Origin: UBA1141 sp963665155
GTDB lineage: Bacteria; Chloroflexota; Dehalococcoidia; Lucifugimonadales; UBA3495
Assembly: GCA_963665155.2 (NCBI GenBank)
Contig: CAXXFI010000002.1
Coordinates: 1,364,001-1,428,000, forward strand
DNA length: 64,000 nt
Reading direction: 5' to 3'
Shown: positions 53,698 through 62,280 of the stretch, piece by piece
Numbering within the stretch: position 1 is the stretch's first letter
How the letters are laid out: the number at the start of each line of letters is the position of its first letter
Notes under the pieces: model-generated
What the model was told of the DNA's origin: nothing
Databases searched by the model: none
Seen by the model: only the letters and a program-made list of their open reading frames with translations
Made by a program: the position numbers and the translations under genes

Positions 53698-56016
53698 TTG
53701 GTCGCTAAAAGTCCAGATCAATTGAATCCCGCAGGTGAATTCGACGTGGTGGGCACGCGCCCCATCCGTCATGATGGGCCCGACAAAGTTTTGGGTCGAG
53801 CTAGATATGCCGCCGATGTCCACCCGACTGGTCTACTTCATGGCAAGTTGTTACGCAGTCCCCACCCTCATGCGGTCATCAAGGGCATCGACACCAGCCG
53901 GGCCTTGGCCTTAGCTGGGGTTAAGGCAGTGGCAACTTCTGCGGACTTCCCCGATGTATCGGCCGAGATAGCCGACCAAGCCGAAGGCGGCACCGTGAAT
54001 TATGGCTTTTACAGCCGCAACGTCATGGCTAGGGAAAAGGCGTTGTATCGCGGGCATGCTGTGGCAGCGGTTGCGGCGACGTCGGTGGCCATTGCTGAGG
54101 AGGCATTGTCCCTGATCGACGTGGATTATGAGGTGTTGTCTCCGGTGCTGGACGCTTACGCAGCAATGAAGGACGATGCGCCGATTTTGCACGACCGGTT
54201 GGTGACATTGTCCAATCCCGCTTTCCGCCAGGGAGGGTACGGCCAAATTCCGGCGGGACAGGGAAGCAACATTTCGAACCAATTCGAGTTTCGGGATGGA
54301 GACTTGGACAAGGGTTTCCAGGAAGCGGACGTGGTGGTCGAGCGGGAGTTTCACACCAGACCGGTACACCAGGGTTACATAGAGCCCCACTCGGCAACTG
54401 CGCTGTGGAACACCGACGAGACGGTCACGATCTGGTGCAGCACCCAAGGGCACTTTGCCCTCCGAGACCATACGGCAGTGATTTTGGGCGTCGATGTTTC
54501 CAAGGTGAAAGTCGTGCCTATGGAAATCGGAGGCGGTTTCGGCGGCAAGGGCCAAGGCGGTTGCTACCTCGAACCGGTGGTCGCCGCACTATCCCGTAAA
54601 TCAGGGCGGCCTGTGAAAATCACCATGACTCGGACAGAGGTGTTCGAGGGTACCGGCCCCACCTCCGCCAGCCACATTACCGTGAAGATCGGTGCCACCA
54701 ACGACGGCAAGCTGACCGCTGCCGAATGCCATTTGATATTCGAGGCGGGAGCATTTCCCGGATCGCCGGTTCCCTCGGGTTGCCGGACCATGCTCGCTCC
54801 ATACCAGATTCCCAACACCTACATAGAAGGGGTGGACGTGGTGGTCAACACCCAGAAGGCCGCAGCCTACCGGGCCCCAGGGTCTCCAGTGGCGGCCTTT
54901 GCAGCGGAGTCTGTCATCGATGAGTTGTGCGAAAAACTGGGCATGGACCCAATCCAGTTTCGATTGCAAAACGCCTCCAAAGAAGGGACACGGCAGCCAG
55001 CGGGCCCAGTGTTCCGTAGCATAGGATTCGCCGAGTTGTTACAGGGCGCACAGGAGTTAGCTCATCTTGCCGAGCCGATCAGCGGACCCAATCGGGGCCG
55101 GGGCGTGGCCGCCGGCGCTTGGTTCAATGGCACCGGCCCGGCCAGCGCCATCGCCAGCGTCAACCCCGATGGCACGGTCAGCTTGGTGGAAGGTTCACCG
55201 GACATCGGCGGCTCAAGGGTGGCCATGGCGATGCACCTAGCGGAAGTGCTGGGAATCCCCGTTGAGGACGTCAAGCCATCGATCGCCGATACCGATTCCA
55301 TCGGTTACAGCTCGGGCGCTGGGGGCAGCGGAGTGACTTTCAAGATGGGCACCGCGTGTTTCCAGGCTGCCCAAGACGTCAGAAGCCAACTTATTGAACG
55401 GGCAGCCCGAATTTGGGAGGTTGATTCCGAAGAGGTCGATTACGACAAAGGGGTGTTGTTTCACAAACAGGATACAGAGCTACGGACCTCTCTTAAGGAA
55501 CTGGCCTCGCGGCTGAATTCCACAGGTGGCCCTATTGTAGGGCGTGCCACAGTCAACCCGGCAGGCGTCGGATATGCCTTTGGCCTGCATATCGTGGATG
55601 TGGAGGTGGACCCGGAAACCGGCAAGGTGGACATTCTCCGTTACACGGCCCTACAAGACGTGGGCAAAGCAATACACCCCGCCTACGTGGAAGGTCAGAT
55701 TCAAGGCGGCGCTGCCCAAGGCGTGGGATGGGCCTTGAACGAAGAGTATTTCGTGAATGACCAAGGCCAAATGATGAATTCCAGCTTCCTGGACTACCGG
55801 ATGCCCACCAGCTTGGACCTGCCCATGATAGACGCCGTGATAATTGAAGTGCCCAACCCCGGCCATCCCTTCGGGGTGCGGGGGGTTGGCGAGGTGCCGT
55901 TAGTGCCACCCATGGGGGCTGTAGCCAACGCCATACATGACGCCGTGGGTGTGCGCATGGAGCATCTCCCCATGACTCCGGGAAGAATCTTGGAAGCGCT
56001 TTGGGAGAAAGGCTAG
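53698..56016 (+). CDS. Xanthine dehydrogenase/CoxL-family molybdopterin-binding subunit
   Basis: About 772 residues. I place the start at TTG 53698 because AAGGAGG lies six bases before it; a longer in-frame start at 53617 has no support. The molybdenum hydroxylase landmarks are in order: RYAADVHPTGLLHGKLLRSP, VVPMEIGGGFGGKGQGGCYL (Moco loop), AAAYRAPGSPVAAFAAESVI (substrate/active-site loop), SSGAGGSGVTFKMGTACFQA, and FGVRGVGEVPLVPPMGAVAN with the catalytic Glu in G-V-G-E. The CO dehydrogenase-specific Cys-Ser loop is not present, so it is more likely an aldehyde or aromatic hydroxylase. The FAD and iron-sulfur subunit genes that normally stand beside it are absent here. Confidence 0.9.
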   Translation: MVAKSPDQLNPAGEFDVVGTRPIRHDGPDKVLGRARYAADVHPTGLLHGKLLRSPHPHAVIKGIDTSRALALAGVKAVATSADFPDVSAEIADQAEGGTVNYGFYSRNVMAREKALYRGHAVAAVAATSVAIAEEALSLIDVDYEVLSPVLDAYAAMKDDAPILHDRLVTLSNPAFRQGGYGQIPAGQGSNISNQFEFRDGDLDKGFQEADVVVEREFHTRPVHQGYIEPHSATALWNTDETVTIWCSTQGHFALRDHTAVILGVDVSKVKVVPMEIGGGFGGKGQGGCYLEPVVAALSRKSGRPVKITMTRTEVFEGTGPTSASHITVKIGATNDGKLTAAECHLIFEAGAFPGSPVPSGCRTMLAPYQIPNTYIEGVDVVVNTQKAAAYRAPGSPVAAFAAESVIDELCEKLGMDPIQFRLQNASKEGTRQPAGPVFRSIGFAELLQGAQELAHLAEPISGPNRGRGVAAGAWFNGTGPASAIASVNPDGTVSLVEGSPDIGGSRVAMAMHLAEVLGIPVEDVKPSIADTDSIGYSSGAGGSGVTFKMGTACFQAAQDVRSQLIERAARIWEVDSEEVDYDKGVLFHKQDTELRTSLKELASRLNSTGGPIVGRATVNPAGVGYAFGLHIVDVEVDPETGKVDILRYTALQDVGKAIHPAYVEGQIQGGAAQGVGWALNEEYFVNDQGQMMNSSFLDYRMPTSLDLPMIDAVIIEVPNPGHPFGVRGVGEVPLVPPMGAVANAIHDAVGVRMEHLPMTPGRILEALWEKG

Positions 56017-56085
56017 ATCTATTTCGAAATGAAACTGATGAATGTGAGTTTACCCCCTGTGCAACCGGGGATCAGTTCCTTCCTC

Positions 56086-56122
56086 CATTTCGTGGGAAGG
56101 CTAGGATGGGGGAATCACAAGG
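56086..56122. repeat. Dispersed intergenic repeat, second copy
   Basis: TTCCTTCCTCCATTTCGTGG then GAAGGCTAGGATGGGGG. It corresponds to 40148-40209 without the inserted REP-like core. It lies between the CoxL-like stop codon and its terminator. Confidence 0.6.
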
Positions 56123-56135
56123 CCAGAGTTCAAAA

Positions 56136-56180
56136 AACGAAGCAGGGGCTCCTTAGATGAAAAGGAGCCCCTGCTTCGTT
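56136..56180 (+). terminator. Strong terminator after the CoxL-like gene
   Basis: AACGAAGCAGGGGCTCCTT (56136-56154) pairs perfectly over 19 bases with AAGGAGCCCCTGCTTCGTT (56162-56180), around a 7-base loop. AAAAA precedes and TTATGG follows. Because the collagen-like gene converges from the right, it may serve both strands. Confidence 0.85.
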
Positions 56181-56316
56181 TATGGTGCCTTTGCGAGTCA
56201 GCCTTAAACCGGGTTGAAGTCGTCGGAAGTTTGAATTTTAACGGCAGACCGGTCGAGGCGTTAATGCTTTAACCGGTCGGCGTGATCGTAGGCTTCCCAA
56301 GATTAGCTGGTGTCAG

Positions 56317-57246
56317 CTAACCCTTACAGACCAATTGGAGACTAATTATCCGTGGGCCTTCATTCAGGGGAAGCCCAGCTTTCCCTTTCAGGCCAGTCGC
56401 TATTTTACCGTCTGGGCAACTGAGAACGGCCGTTCCAAAGAGGCGGACGGCATCGCCGCCAGCCCAATTTGGAATCTCCCAAGTTGTGCTAGTGCCAGCG
56501 AGTTCGTTGCATCGCACTTTGACACGCGTTATATGCTGTTTTTGATCGCCTTTAATAAGAAAACCAGCATGTTTACGGACCCTAAGGCCGGTTAGCACTT
56601 CACCGGCGCGGCAAGACCTGTCGTAAGTCGCTCCCACTGCTCCGGATCCTACGGTGGTTGTTTGAACGACCCCGTCGTCGGAGAGGGTAGCGCCTACACT
56701 ACCAACGAGTACCTCCAGGTCGGCGCCAACTCCTTGGCAATCAAGCCCTATGGTTTGGATCCTTCTATCCGTACCGCTATTGACGTTACCGTAGATGCCG
56801 GTTACGAACGCCGGGGTTCCGCTGATCGCCTCGGCGCAATCCAGCGTGAATGCGGTTCCCAGTATGCCGCCGAAAGATGCGGATAAACTCTGTGGGCCGT
56901 ATACGAGAGTAGCGCTGCCGTCATCACCGTCGGCTCCGGGAGCGCCGGTGTCACCTTTGTCGCCGGTGTCACCCTTGTCGCCGGTGTCACCAGTGGCGCC
57001 GGTGTCGCCCTTAGGACCAGGATCGCCTTGGGCTCCCTGCTGGTTCCAGGACAGGCTATCTTCATTTTTCTTACAATCGTTGCCGCTATCCACGATCCGC
57101 AGGTGCTGACCGTTTGCGCATGCTTCGATGCTCGTTCCGCTGGCTAGCAAATTACCGGTTACATAAGTGGTGCCGATCGCGCCCGCAATCAAAGCGATCA
57201 CGACAAACATCGCCGTCATCGGCGAAATCCTTGATAGTAAACTCAT
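56317..57246 (-). CDS. Collagen-like membrane-anchored or secreted protein
   Basis: 309 residues. Residues 10-30 (MTAMFVVIALIAGAIGTTYV) form a signal or membrane anchor. After a short linker come about 13 G-x-y triplets (e.g. GDPGPKGDTGATGDTGDKGD), a collagen-like stalk around residues 72-112, rich in Gly-Asp-Thr. The C-terminal domain of about 190 residues has four to six cysteines (TLDCAEAI, GLDCQG, DRSCRAGE, VRCNEL, LSCPDG, LVCKG) and no recognised family; it probably forms a disulfide-bonded head. The start has GAGGGG upstream. Such proteins form trimers on the cell surface. No operon partner is evident. Confidence 0.82.
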   Translation of the reverse strand: MSLLSRISPMTAMFVVIALIAGAIGTTYVTGNLLASGTSIEACANGQHLRIVDSGNDCKKNEDSLSWNQQGAQGDPGPKGDTGATGDTGDKGDTGDKGDTGAPGADGDDGSATLVYGPQSLSASFGGILGTAFTLDCAEAISGTPAFVTGIYGNVNSGTDRRIQTIGLDCQGVGADLEVLVGSVGATLSDDGVVQTTTVGSGAVGATYDRSCRAGEVLTGLRVRKHAGFLIKGDQKQHITRVKVRCNELAGTSTTWEIPNWAGGDAVRLFGTAVLSCPDGKIATGLKGKAGLPLNEGPRIISLQLVCKG

Positions 57247-58225
57247 CTTCCCCTCTAAAATGATTAAAGTTTTGAAATTAGGCTTCTCGCATTCACGGGT
57301 CCGTTGTAATCCAAATGTTATCCAAAGAACTCGCCGCTAATTGGGCGAGAATTACCAGCCGGTTACATGTTTTGACTAACCAATGACGTTGTTTCTTAGA
57401 AGTTCCCCCAAAGCTTTATTAAAAAACCAGCTTTATTTAAAAACCGGATTAGATCACAGTTTTAGCGGATTTTAATCGAATTATTGCATCATAGGCAATT
57501 ATTCTCCGTAATATAAGTTATATATCGCAATTACTGACGAAAATTTGTCAATTCTGCTTCAATATTTCCGAGACACCTCAATATTTGGCGCACAGCGGTA
57601 TATAAGGCGTTGCAAAGGGTTTAAGCTGCGCATGCGCTAGAGGATGTCTGTCGCCGTGGCCCCGATTATTGGAGAGCCATATGGTGTGAGAAAGGTGTGT
57701 ACCGAAAGGACGGGGATAGTTTTGCATGAGAAGTATTTAGGGTCAAGCGCCGCGACTTCACATTGCTTAACTATACCCAACCGTTTTTCAAACACGTATT
57801 TTCAGGCTGATGGCCATGTAGCAGCAGGGTCCTGTCCGTCAATGGATAATATCAGGGCTTGAGACATATGGTCCCTTTGCACTGGAAAAACAAACATTAC
57901 CAACGTGGACGAAATCCCAGGGACTGCGATTCTTGGTGAACTAGTTGCTATGGTTGGGTCGTTCCGATGAATTGGGAGGTAAAGAAGTTCGGTGGTTTTG
58001 AGGACGCGATACAAAAATAATTACCGCGGCAGGCTGGGAATGATTAGTTCCTTTTTGAGGCGGGTTAACTTACGCTGTGGTTGGGATTGGAATCAGCGCT
58101 TCTCAGCCAAACTTCTCGTCACACGTCACAGCGTTCGCTTAAAAAACGCCTTTGGCGAATGGATTTACTCCAGGGGATTGATGGCCTCCTGTATTTTCCC
58201 GGAGGTCATCCACCAACCACAGGGC
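57247..58225. other. Long gene-free region, partly AT-rich
   Basis: About 980 bases with no supported gene on either strand. The part from about 57380 to 57620 is clearly richer in A and T than the surroundings. Short open frames (up to 119 codons at 57992-58351, which overlaps the DUF1501 gene) do not look like proteins. No tRNA, terminator or repeat was found. Confidence 0.55.
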
Positions 58226-59353
58226 TTACACGAAGTTAAATTGCTCGAAGTTGCCGCCTACTATCGGTGTGGCATCCAAGCCAAGCCACTTTTCGGCCAA
58301 GGTGGAATAAGCGCCGCGGTAGTCGTAGTTGAAATGCAGGTCTCCCTCTAGCAGGTCTTTCGCTTCAAGAGAAGGATATTCCCCGTACATGCCGCCCTTG
58401 ACCGCGTCGCCGATGGCGAAAGCGACCCCTCCAGAACCGTGGTCGGTTCCAGCGCCGTTATCCCGCACTCGACGCCCGAACTCCGTGAATAGGAACATCA
58501 CCACGTTTTCAGCAGCGTTATGCTCACGCAGATCGTCAAAAAAATCGGTGATGGCTTGGGATAGGTCGATCCACAGCTTGTGGTGATACGGTCCCTGGCT
58601 GGCGTGGGTGTCATAGCCGATTTGTTCGGTGTTGAAAATCCGTGTGCCCATGTCGGCCAGCAGCACTTTAGCGATCCCCTGCAGGTTTCGTCCGATGGGG
58701 CTATCGGGATACTCAATCGTGGAGTGGTACTTGTCCGGTGCCGTCTTCAATATGTCTGCGCCTTTCAGAGCTTGTAGGCCCGTCTGACCCAGGTAATCCA
58801 TTACCGGGCCGGTCCCCACCGCCGGCGCATACATTTCGGCGAAAGCATCAAGTGCCTCGTCTCGCTGGGGCTGACCTGTTATGCCGGTTAATACGCCGTA
58901 GGTCTCCAGCACGGCTACCGAAGCGACCGGGACTCCAGACAATGCCATCGAACGAGGAAGTCCCCGACCGAAGTTCACCCCGGTGAGGACGTTTTCCGCA
59001 TTGGGGTCCAAGTCCCGGATGGCACGTCCCAGCCAGCCTTCGGAGCCAATCTTCTCAGGTTCGCAAGTGTGCCAGATATCCATGGAGCGGAAATGGGAGC
59101 GGTTGGGGGATGGGTAGCCAATCCCATTTATCACCGCCACCTTTCCCTGTTCGTAAAGGTCCATGATTGGTTTCAAAACAGGATTAAATCCAAAATCAGC
59201 GTCAATCGGCAAAACCTCGTCAGCAGGAATGCCCAGATTCGATCGATTGTCGTAGTAAATCGGGTTGTTGTAAGGGACGATTGTGTTTAGGTAGTCGTTG
59301 CCGCCTGTCATTTGGACTACCACTAATATCGGGTCTTTTTGGCTCGACGCCAT
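58226..59353 (-). CDS. DUF1501 family protein, cassette B
   Basis: About 375 residues, closely similar to the cassette A protein: ILVVVQMTGGNDYLNTIVPY, SRSHFRSMDIWHTCEPEKIG, FTEFGRRVRDNGAGTDHGSG and KGGMYGEYPSLEAKDLLEGD all align. The alkaline phosphatase-like metal motif (GTDHG) is kept, and again there is no Tat or Sec signal, unlike most of the family. ATG 59353 (or GTG 59356) has AGGAGAAAGG upstream. In this cassette it is last, after the NHL gene, whereas in cassette A it stands between DUF1800 and NHL. Function unknown. Confidence 0.88.
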   Translation of the reverse strand: MASSQKDPILVVVQMTGGNDYLNTIVPYNNPIYYDNRSNLGIPADEVLPIDADFGFNPVLKPIMDLYEQGKVAVINGIGYPSPNRSHFRSMDIWHTCEPEKIGSEGWLGRAIRDLDPNAENVLTGVNFGRGLPRSMALSGVPVASVAVLETYGVLTGITGQPQRDEALDAFAEMYAPAVGTGPVMDYLGQTGLQALKGADILKTAPDKYHSTIEYPDSPIGRNLQGIAKVLLADMGTRIFNTEQIGYDTHASQGPYHHKLWIDLSQAITDFFDDLREHNAAENVVMFLFTEFGRRVRDNGAGTDHGSGGVAFAIGDAVKGGMYGEYPSLEAKDLLEGDLHFNYDYRGAYSTLAEKWLGLDATPIVGGNFEQFNFV

Positions 59354-59395
59354 CACCTTTCTCCTAACTTCCGGCTAGTCCGGTTAGCTTCCAGT

Positions 59396-60388
59396 CTAGC
59401 TGGTGCTCTCTTCCTCGGACAGTTTCTGGTAAACCTGCAGACGCCCCCGACCGGAGTCGACGATTATTACCCGGCCTTGGTCATCTACCTTGATTCCTCG
59501 GGGTTTCCAGAATCCCTTTTCCTGGTTCAAATTCTTCGCCACCCGGCGCTGCTCCATCATCAAGGGGTTTGCCGCCATCAGTTGTTCGGCCCAAGTGGAC
59601 ATGGTGGCGTCCCCGGTTAATTGATCTTTGAATTCCCCGTCGCCGTCGAAGACCTGAATGCGGTGGTTATTGCTGTCTACTACGTAAACGTCACCGGTGA
59701 CATCCGTAGCGATTCCAACGGGCCGATCGAACTCTCCCTGGCCGCTGCCCAGCGAACCCCACTGGAGAGCGAACCGTCCATCTGGGCCGAATTTCTGTAC
59801 CCGGTGGTTACGCCAGTCCGTGACGAACACCTGACCATCGGGGCCAACAGCGATTCCCCAAGGCATGTTGAATTGGCCCGGACCGGCTCCGTTGCCGCCC
59901 CATCCGTCCAGGTATTTGCCTTCCTTTGAAAGACGTTGGATGCGGTGGTTGAGAGCGTCCACGACCAATAAATTGTCCTCGGCGTCAAAGGCCAGCCCGG
60001 AAGGCCGGTTGATCTGTCCGGTAGCGGCGCCAGCTTCGCCCCACTCGTTGAGGAAGCTGCCCTGATTGTCAAACACCGAGATTTTCTGGTTCCACTCATC
60101 GCTGATGTAGAGGCGCTCCTGGGAATCGGCGGCGATTCCAGCGGGCCATGTCCACTCACCTCGCCCGGTGCCATAGACTCCGAATTCTCCGAAGAAATCC
60201 TCATCCACGCTGCAAAGTTTCACTGCCAAGTTGCGTTGCATCGCTACGCCGCGCTGCAACACATACAGCCTACCGTTTTTGCCCAGGGCAAGGTCCACGG
60301 CGTAGCGAAAGCTGCGTCCAGAGAAATCGTCGATCCCGATGGTATGACTGTAGCGAAATCGTCCCGCGCCTACTTGCAGTGTGCTCAT
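59396..60388 (-). CDS. NHL-repeat beta-propeller protein, cassette B
   Basis: About 330 residues with NHL repeats such as RPSGLAFDAEDNLLVVDALN, MPWGIAVGPDGQVFVTDWRN and RPVGIATDVTGDVYVVDSNN. The C-terminal block shared with cassette A (GDAT, ANPLM, EKGFWKPRGI, RLQVYQKLS) is kept, marking the two as members of one specific group and not generic NHL proteins. No signal peptide is seen. I place the start at ATG 60388, with AAGGAAAAGAAAGG upstream, over an in-frame ATG nine codons earlier. It lies between DUF1800 (53-80 bp gap) and DUF1501 (42-bp gap). Confidence 0.85.
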   Translation of the reverse strand: MSTLQVGAGRFRYSHTIGIDDFSGRSFRYAVDLALGKNGRLYVLQRGVAMQRNLAVKLCSVDEDFFGEFGVYGTGRGEWTWPAGIAADSQERLYISDEWNQKISVFDNQGSFLNEWGEAGAATGQINRPSGLAFDAEDNLLVVDALNHRIQRLSKEGKYLDGWGGNGAGPGQFNMPWGIAVGPDGQVFVTDWRNHRVQKFGPDGRFALQWGSLGSGQGEFDRPVGIATDVTGDVYVVDSNNHRIQVFDGDGEFKDQLTGDATMSTWAEQLMAANPLMMEQRRVAKNLNQEKGFWKPRGIKVDDQGRVIIVDSGRGRLQVYQKLSEEESTS

Positions 60389-60468
60389 GCCTTTCTTTTC
60401 CTTGATGGGGTCCATTAATAAGGTTCAATTGCAGTTGCTCATGTAGCATGAGGTCCGAAATTGGCGCA

Positions 60469-61845
60469 TCAGGCGAACTGGAATTCCCTGGTGGCCACAA
60501 TGAGTTGCAATGTCTTGCCGACCCGTTGCGCCAACTCCGCTCTTTGGTCGGCGCTTTTGGTCCCTGTGTTCCCATCCTTGCCAGCCAGGTTGACCAAAGT
60601 GCGGTGAGTCTTTTCGCTCACTTCCAATGGGCCAACCAACTCCAAACAACCGTCGACCAACTCTTCAGGGGTCAATGTCGTTCCGCCCTCGGCCAAGCGC
60701 CGGATTATGGCTTGGACGCCGGTATTGTCGATATTGCCCACTTGGTCCGCAGCGAAATTCACCCGTCCCACCAGCGATCCGCTGTCGATCCACTCTTTCC
60801 CGGTGTGCCATCCTTCAACCGTAGGAGGGTTCAGCAACTCCTGGCCAATGTAGGCACTTTCCATCGCCGCATCCATTAGCCCCGGTTTGACGCCATTGAA
60901 ATCGCCCACCAAGCGCAACACCCCTGCGACCAATTCGGCCGGGCCTTTGACTTTGGCGAATCGGGCTACCTTGAAGAACTGGGAATTTAGCAACACCCGC
61001 ATCACCGCTTTGATACTATAGCCGGACTCCAGATAGGTATCGGACAGCGTCTGAATCGCCTCTTCGGGCGCAGGATCATCGGACACGAAGAAGTTGTATA
61101 GCTTGCCTGCGATGAACCGGGCAGTGGCTGGCTGGCGCACGATAATCTCGATAATTTCCTCGCCGCTGAAACGTCCGGTCTCCCCCAGAAACTCCTTTTC
61201 GCCGTCGTCATGATCATCGGACCGGTACTCGAACTCCAAAGGGAAGGCACCCCAAGGGTAGCGGGGAATCAGGTTGGCTATAGTCCAGCCGGTGAATGCT
61301 CGGGTACACGACTTGACGTCTTCCTCGGTGTAATTGCCAACGCCCATGGAGAATAGCTCCAACAATTCCCGACCGTAGTTCTCGTTGGGAGCGTCCTTGT
61401 GGTTGGTATCGTTGTCCAGCCAGATAATCATGGCCGGGTCTCGGGATAGCTCGACCAGCATGGTGGGCAGATCGCCCAAGCAATTGCGACGGAACATGTC
61501 AATCTGGGCGGCCATCGCACGACCATTCATTATTTTCTCCCAGGCGGTGGCGAAAAGCCCGTGCCAGAAAAGCGTCATCTTTTCTTCCAGCGGGCTGCGG
61601 GTGTTGATCATCCGGTAGAGCCACCAGCCGCCGGCTGCGGACGCCTGACGCTGGTCTTCTATCTCGATGAAATACCTGTCGATAACATCGCGTTCCAGGT
61701 AAACGTCATCAACCGGGTGGAGCAACTCTTCCACGGTCGCTTCGTAGCCTTTGGCGACGTAGGCTTCGAGTTCATCCCGGTTCACGCCGAAACCGGCGCG
61801 GCGCATTAGGTGGGCCATCAATGCGATTTCATCAACTGCCGGCAT
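60469..61845 (-). CDS. DUF1800 family protein, cassette B
   Basis: 458 residues. It has HLMRRAGFGVNRDELEAYV, EKMTLFWHGLFATAWEKIM, NENYGRELLELFSMGVGNYT, EDVKSCTRAFTGWTIANLIP and NPPTVEGWHTGKEWIDSGSL, in the same order as in cassette A. GGGAGG precedes ATG 61845. It is first in a minus-strand unit of DUF1800, NHL and DUF1501. Four imperfect 16-bp repeats lie 38-101 bases upstream of the start and may overlap the promoter. The function of the family is unknown. Confidence 0.88.
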   Translation of the reverse strand: MPAVDEIALMAHLMRRAGFGVNRDELEAYVAKGYEATVEELLHPVDDVYLERDVIDRYFIEIEDQRQASAAGGWWLYRMINTRSPLEEKMTLFWHGLFATAWEKIMNGRAMAAQIDMFRRNCLGDLPTMLVELSRDPAMIIWLDNDTNHKDAPNENYGRELLELFSMGVGNYTEEDVKSCTRAFTGWTIANLIPRYPWGAFPLEFEYRSDDHDDGEKEFLGETGRFSGEEIIEIIVRQPATARFIAGKLYNFFVSDDPAPEEAIQTLSDTYLESGYSIKAVMRVLLNSQFFKVARFAKVKGPAELVAGVLRLVGDFNGVKPGLMDAAMESAYIGQELLNPPTVEGWHTGKEWIDSGSLVGRVNFAADQVGNIDNTGVQAIIRRLAEGGTTLTPEELVDGCLELVGPLEVSEKTHRTLVNLAGKDGNTGTKSADQRAELAQRVGKTLQLIVATREFQFA

Positions 61846-62280
61846 GTGGGCCTCCCTTGGGGTTCGGTGGGGGCTTAGAGTTCGGACCCTCTATTATCGG
61901 ACCCTGTATTAATCGCAAACTGTATTAGTCGAGACTATATTGATTCCGCGATTCATCGTCAAGAAGGCTGTCACACCGTGCGTCCGAATTTGCAGAGAGG
62001 TTCCGTTGCGACACTCTCGATTGTTACTTCATTTCATCCCCAATGACCTCACACAAGTCGGTCATTCCAGTTCCAACTCGGAGTTAACGAGGCTAATTTG
62101 GGGTTGGGCTTAGATGGCGAATGGAGAACGGCTTTCGGAGGGTTTATGGACGTTGACCACGTTGGGAGACGGTGTTAATGTTCAGCCCATCGCCGGGGTA
62201 TGGATCTCGGATCAGCCACAACTTATTGTGGGCGCTCCGGGCCAACACTTTATAATTACTGGTTCAAAAAAGGCAATATC
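61846..62280. other. Divergent intergenic region (DUF1800 B / acyl-CoA dehydrogenase)
   Basis: No gene is supported. It contains the 16-bp repeat array (61884-61946) and, at its right end, the ribosome site AAAGG for the acyl-CoA dehydrogenase gene. Open frames reaching upstream of 62281 have no start support. Confidence 0.5.
61884..61946. repeat. Four imperfect 15-16-bp tandem repeats upstream of DUF1800 B
   Basis: GGACCCTCTATTATC, GGACCCTGTATTAATC, GCAAACTGTATTAGTC and GAGACTATATTGATTC follow without gaps. On the minus strand the shared core reads TAATACAG or TATAGT, similar to -10 boxes. They lie 38-101 bases ahead of the DUF1800 start codon. Confidence 0.65.
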
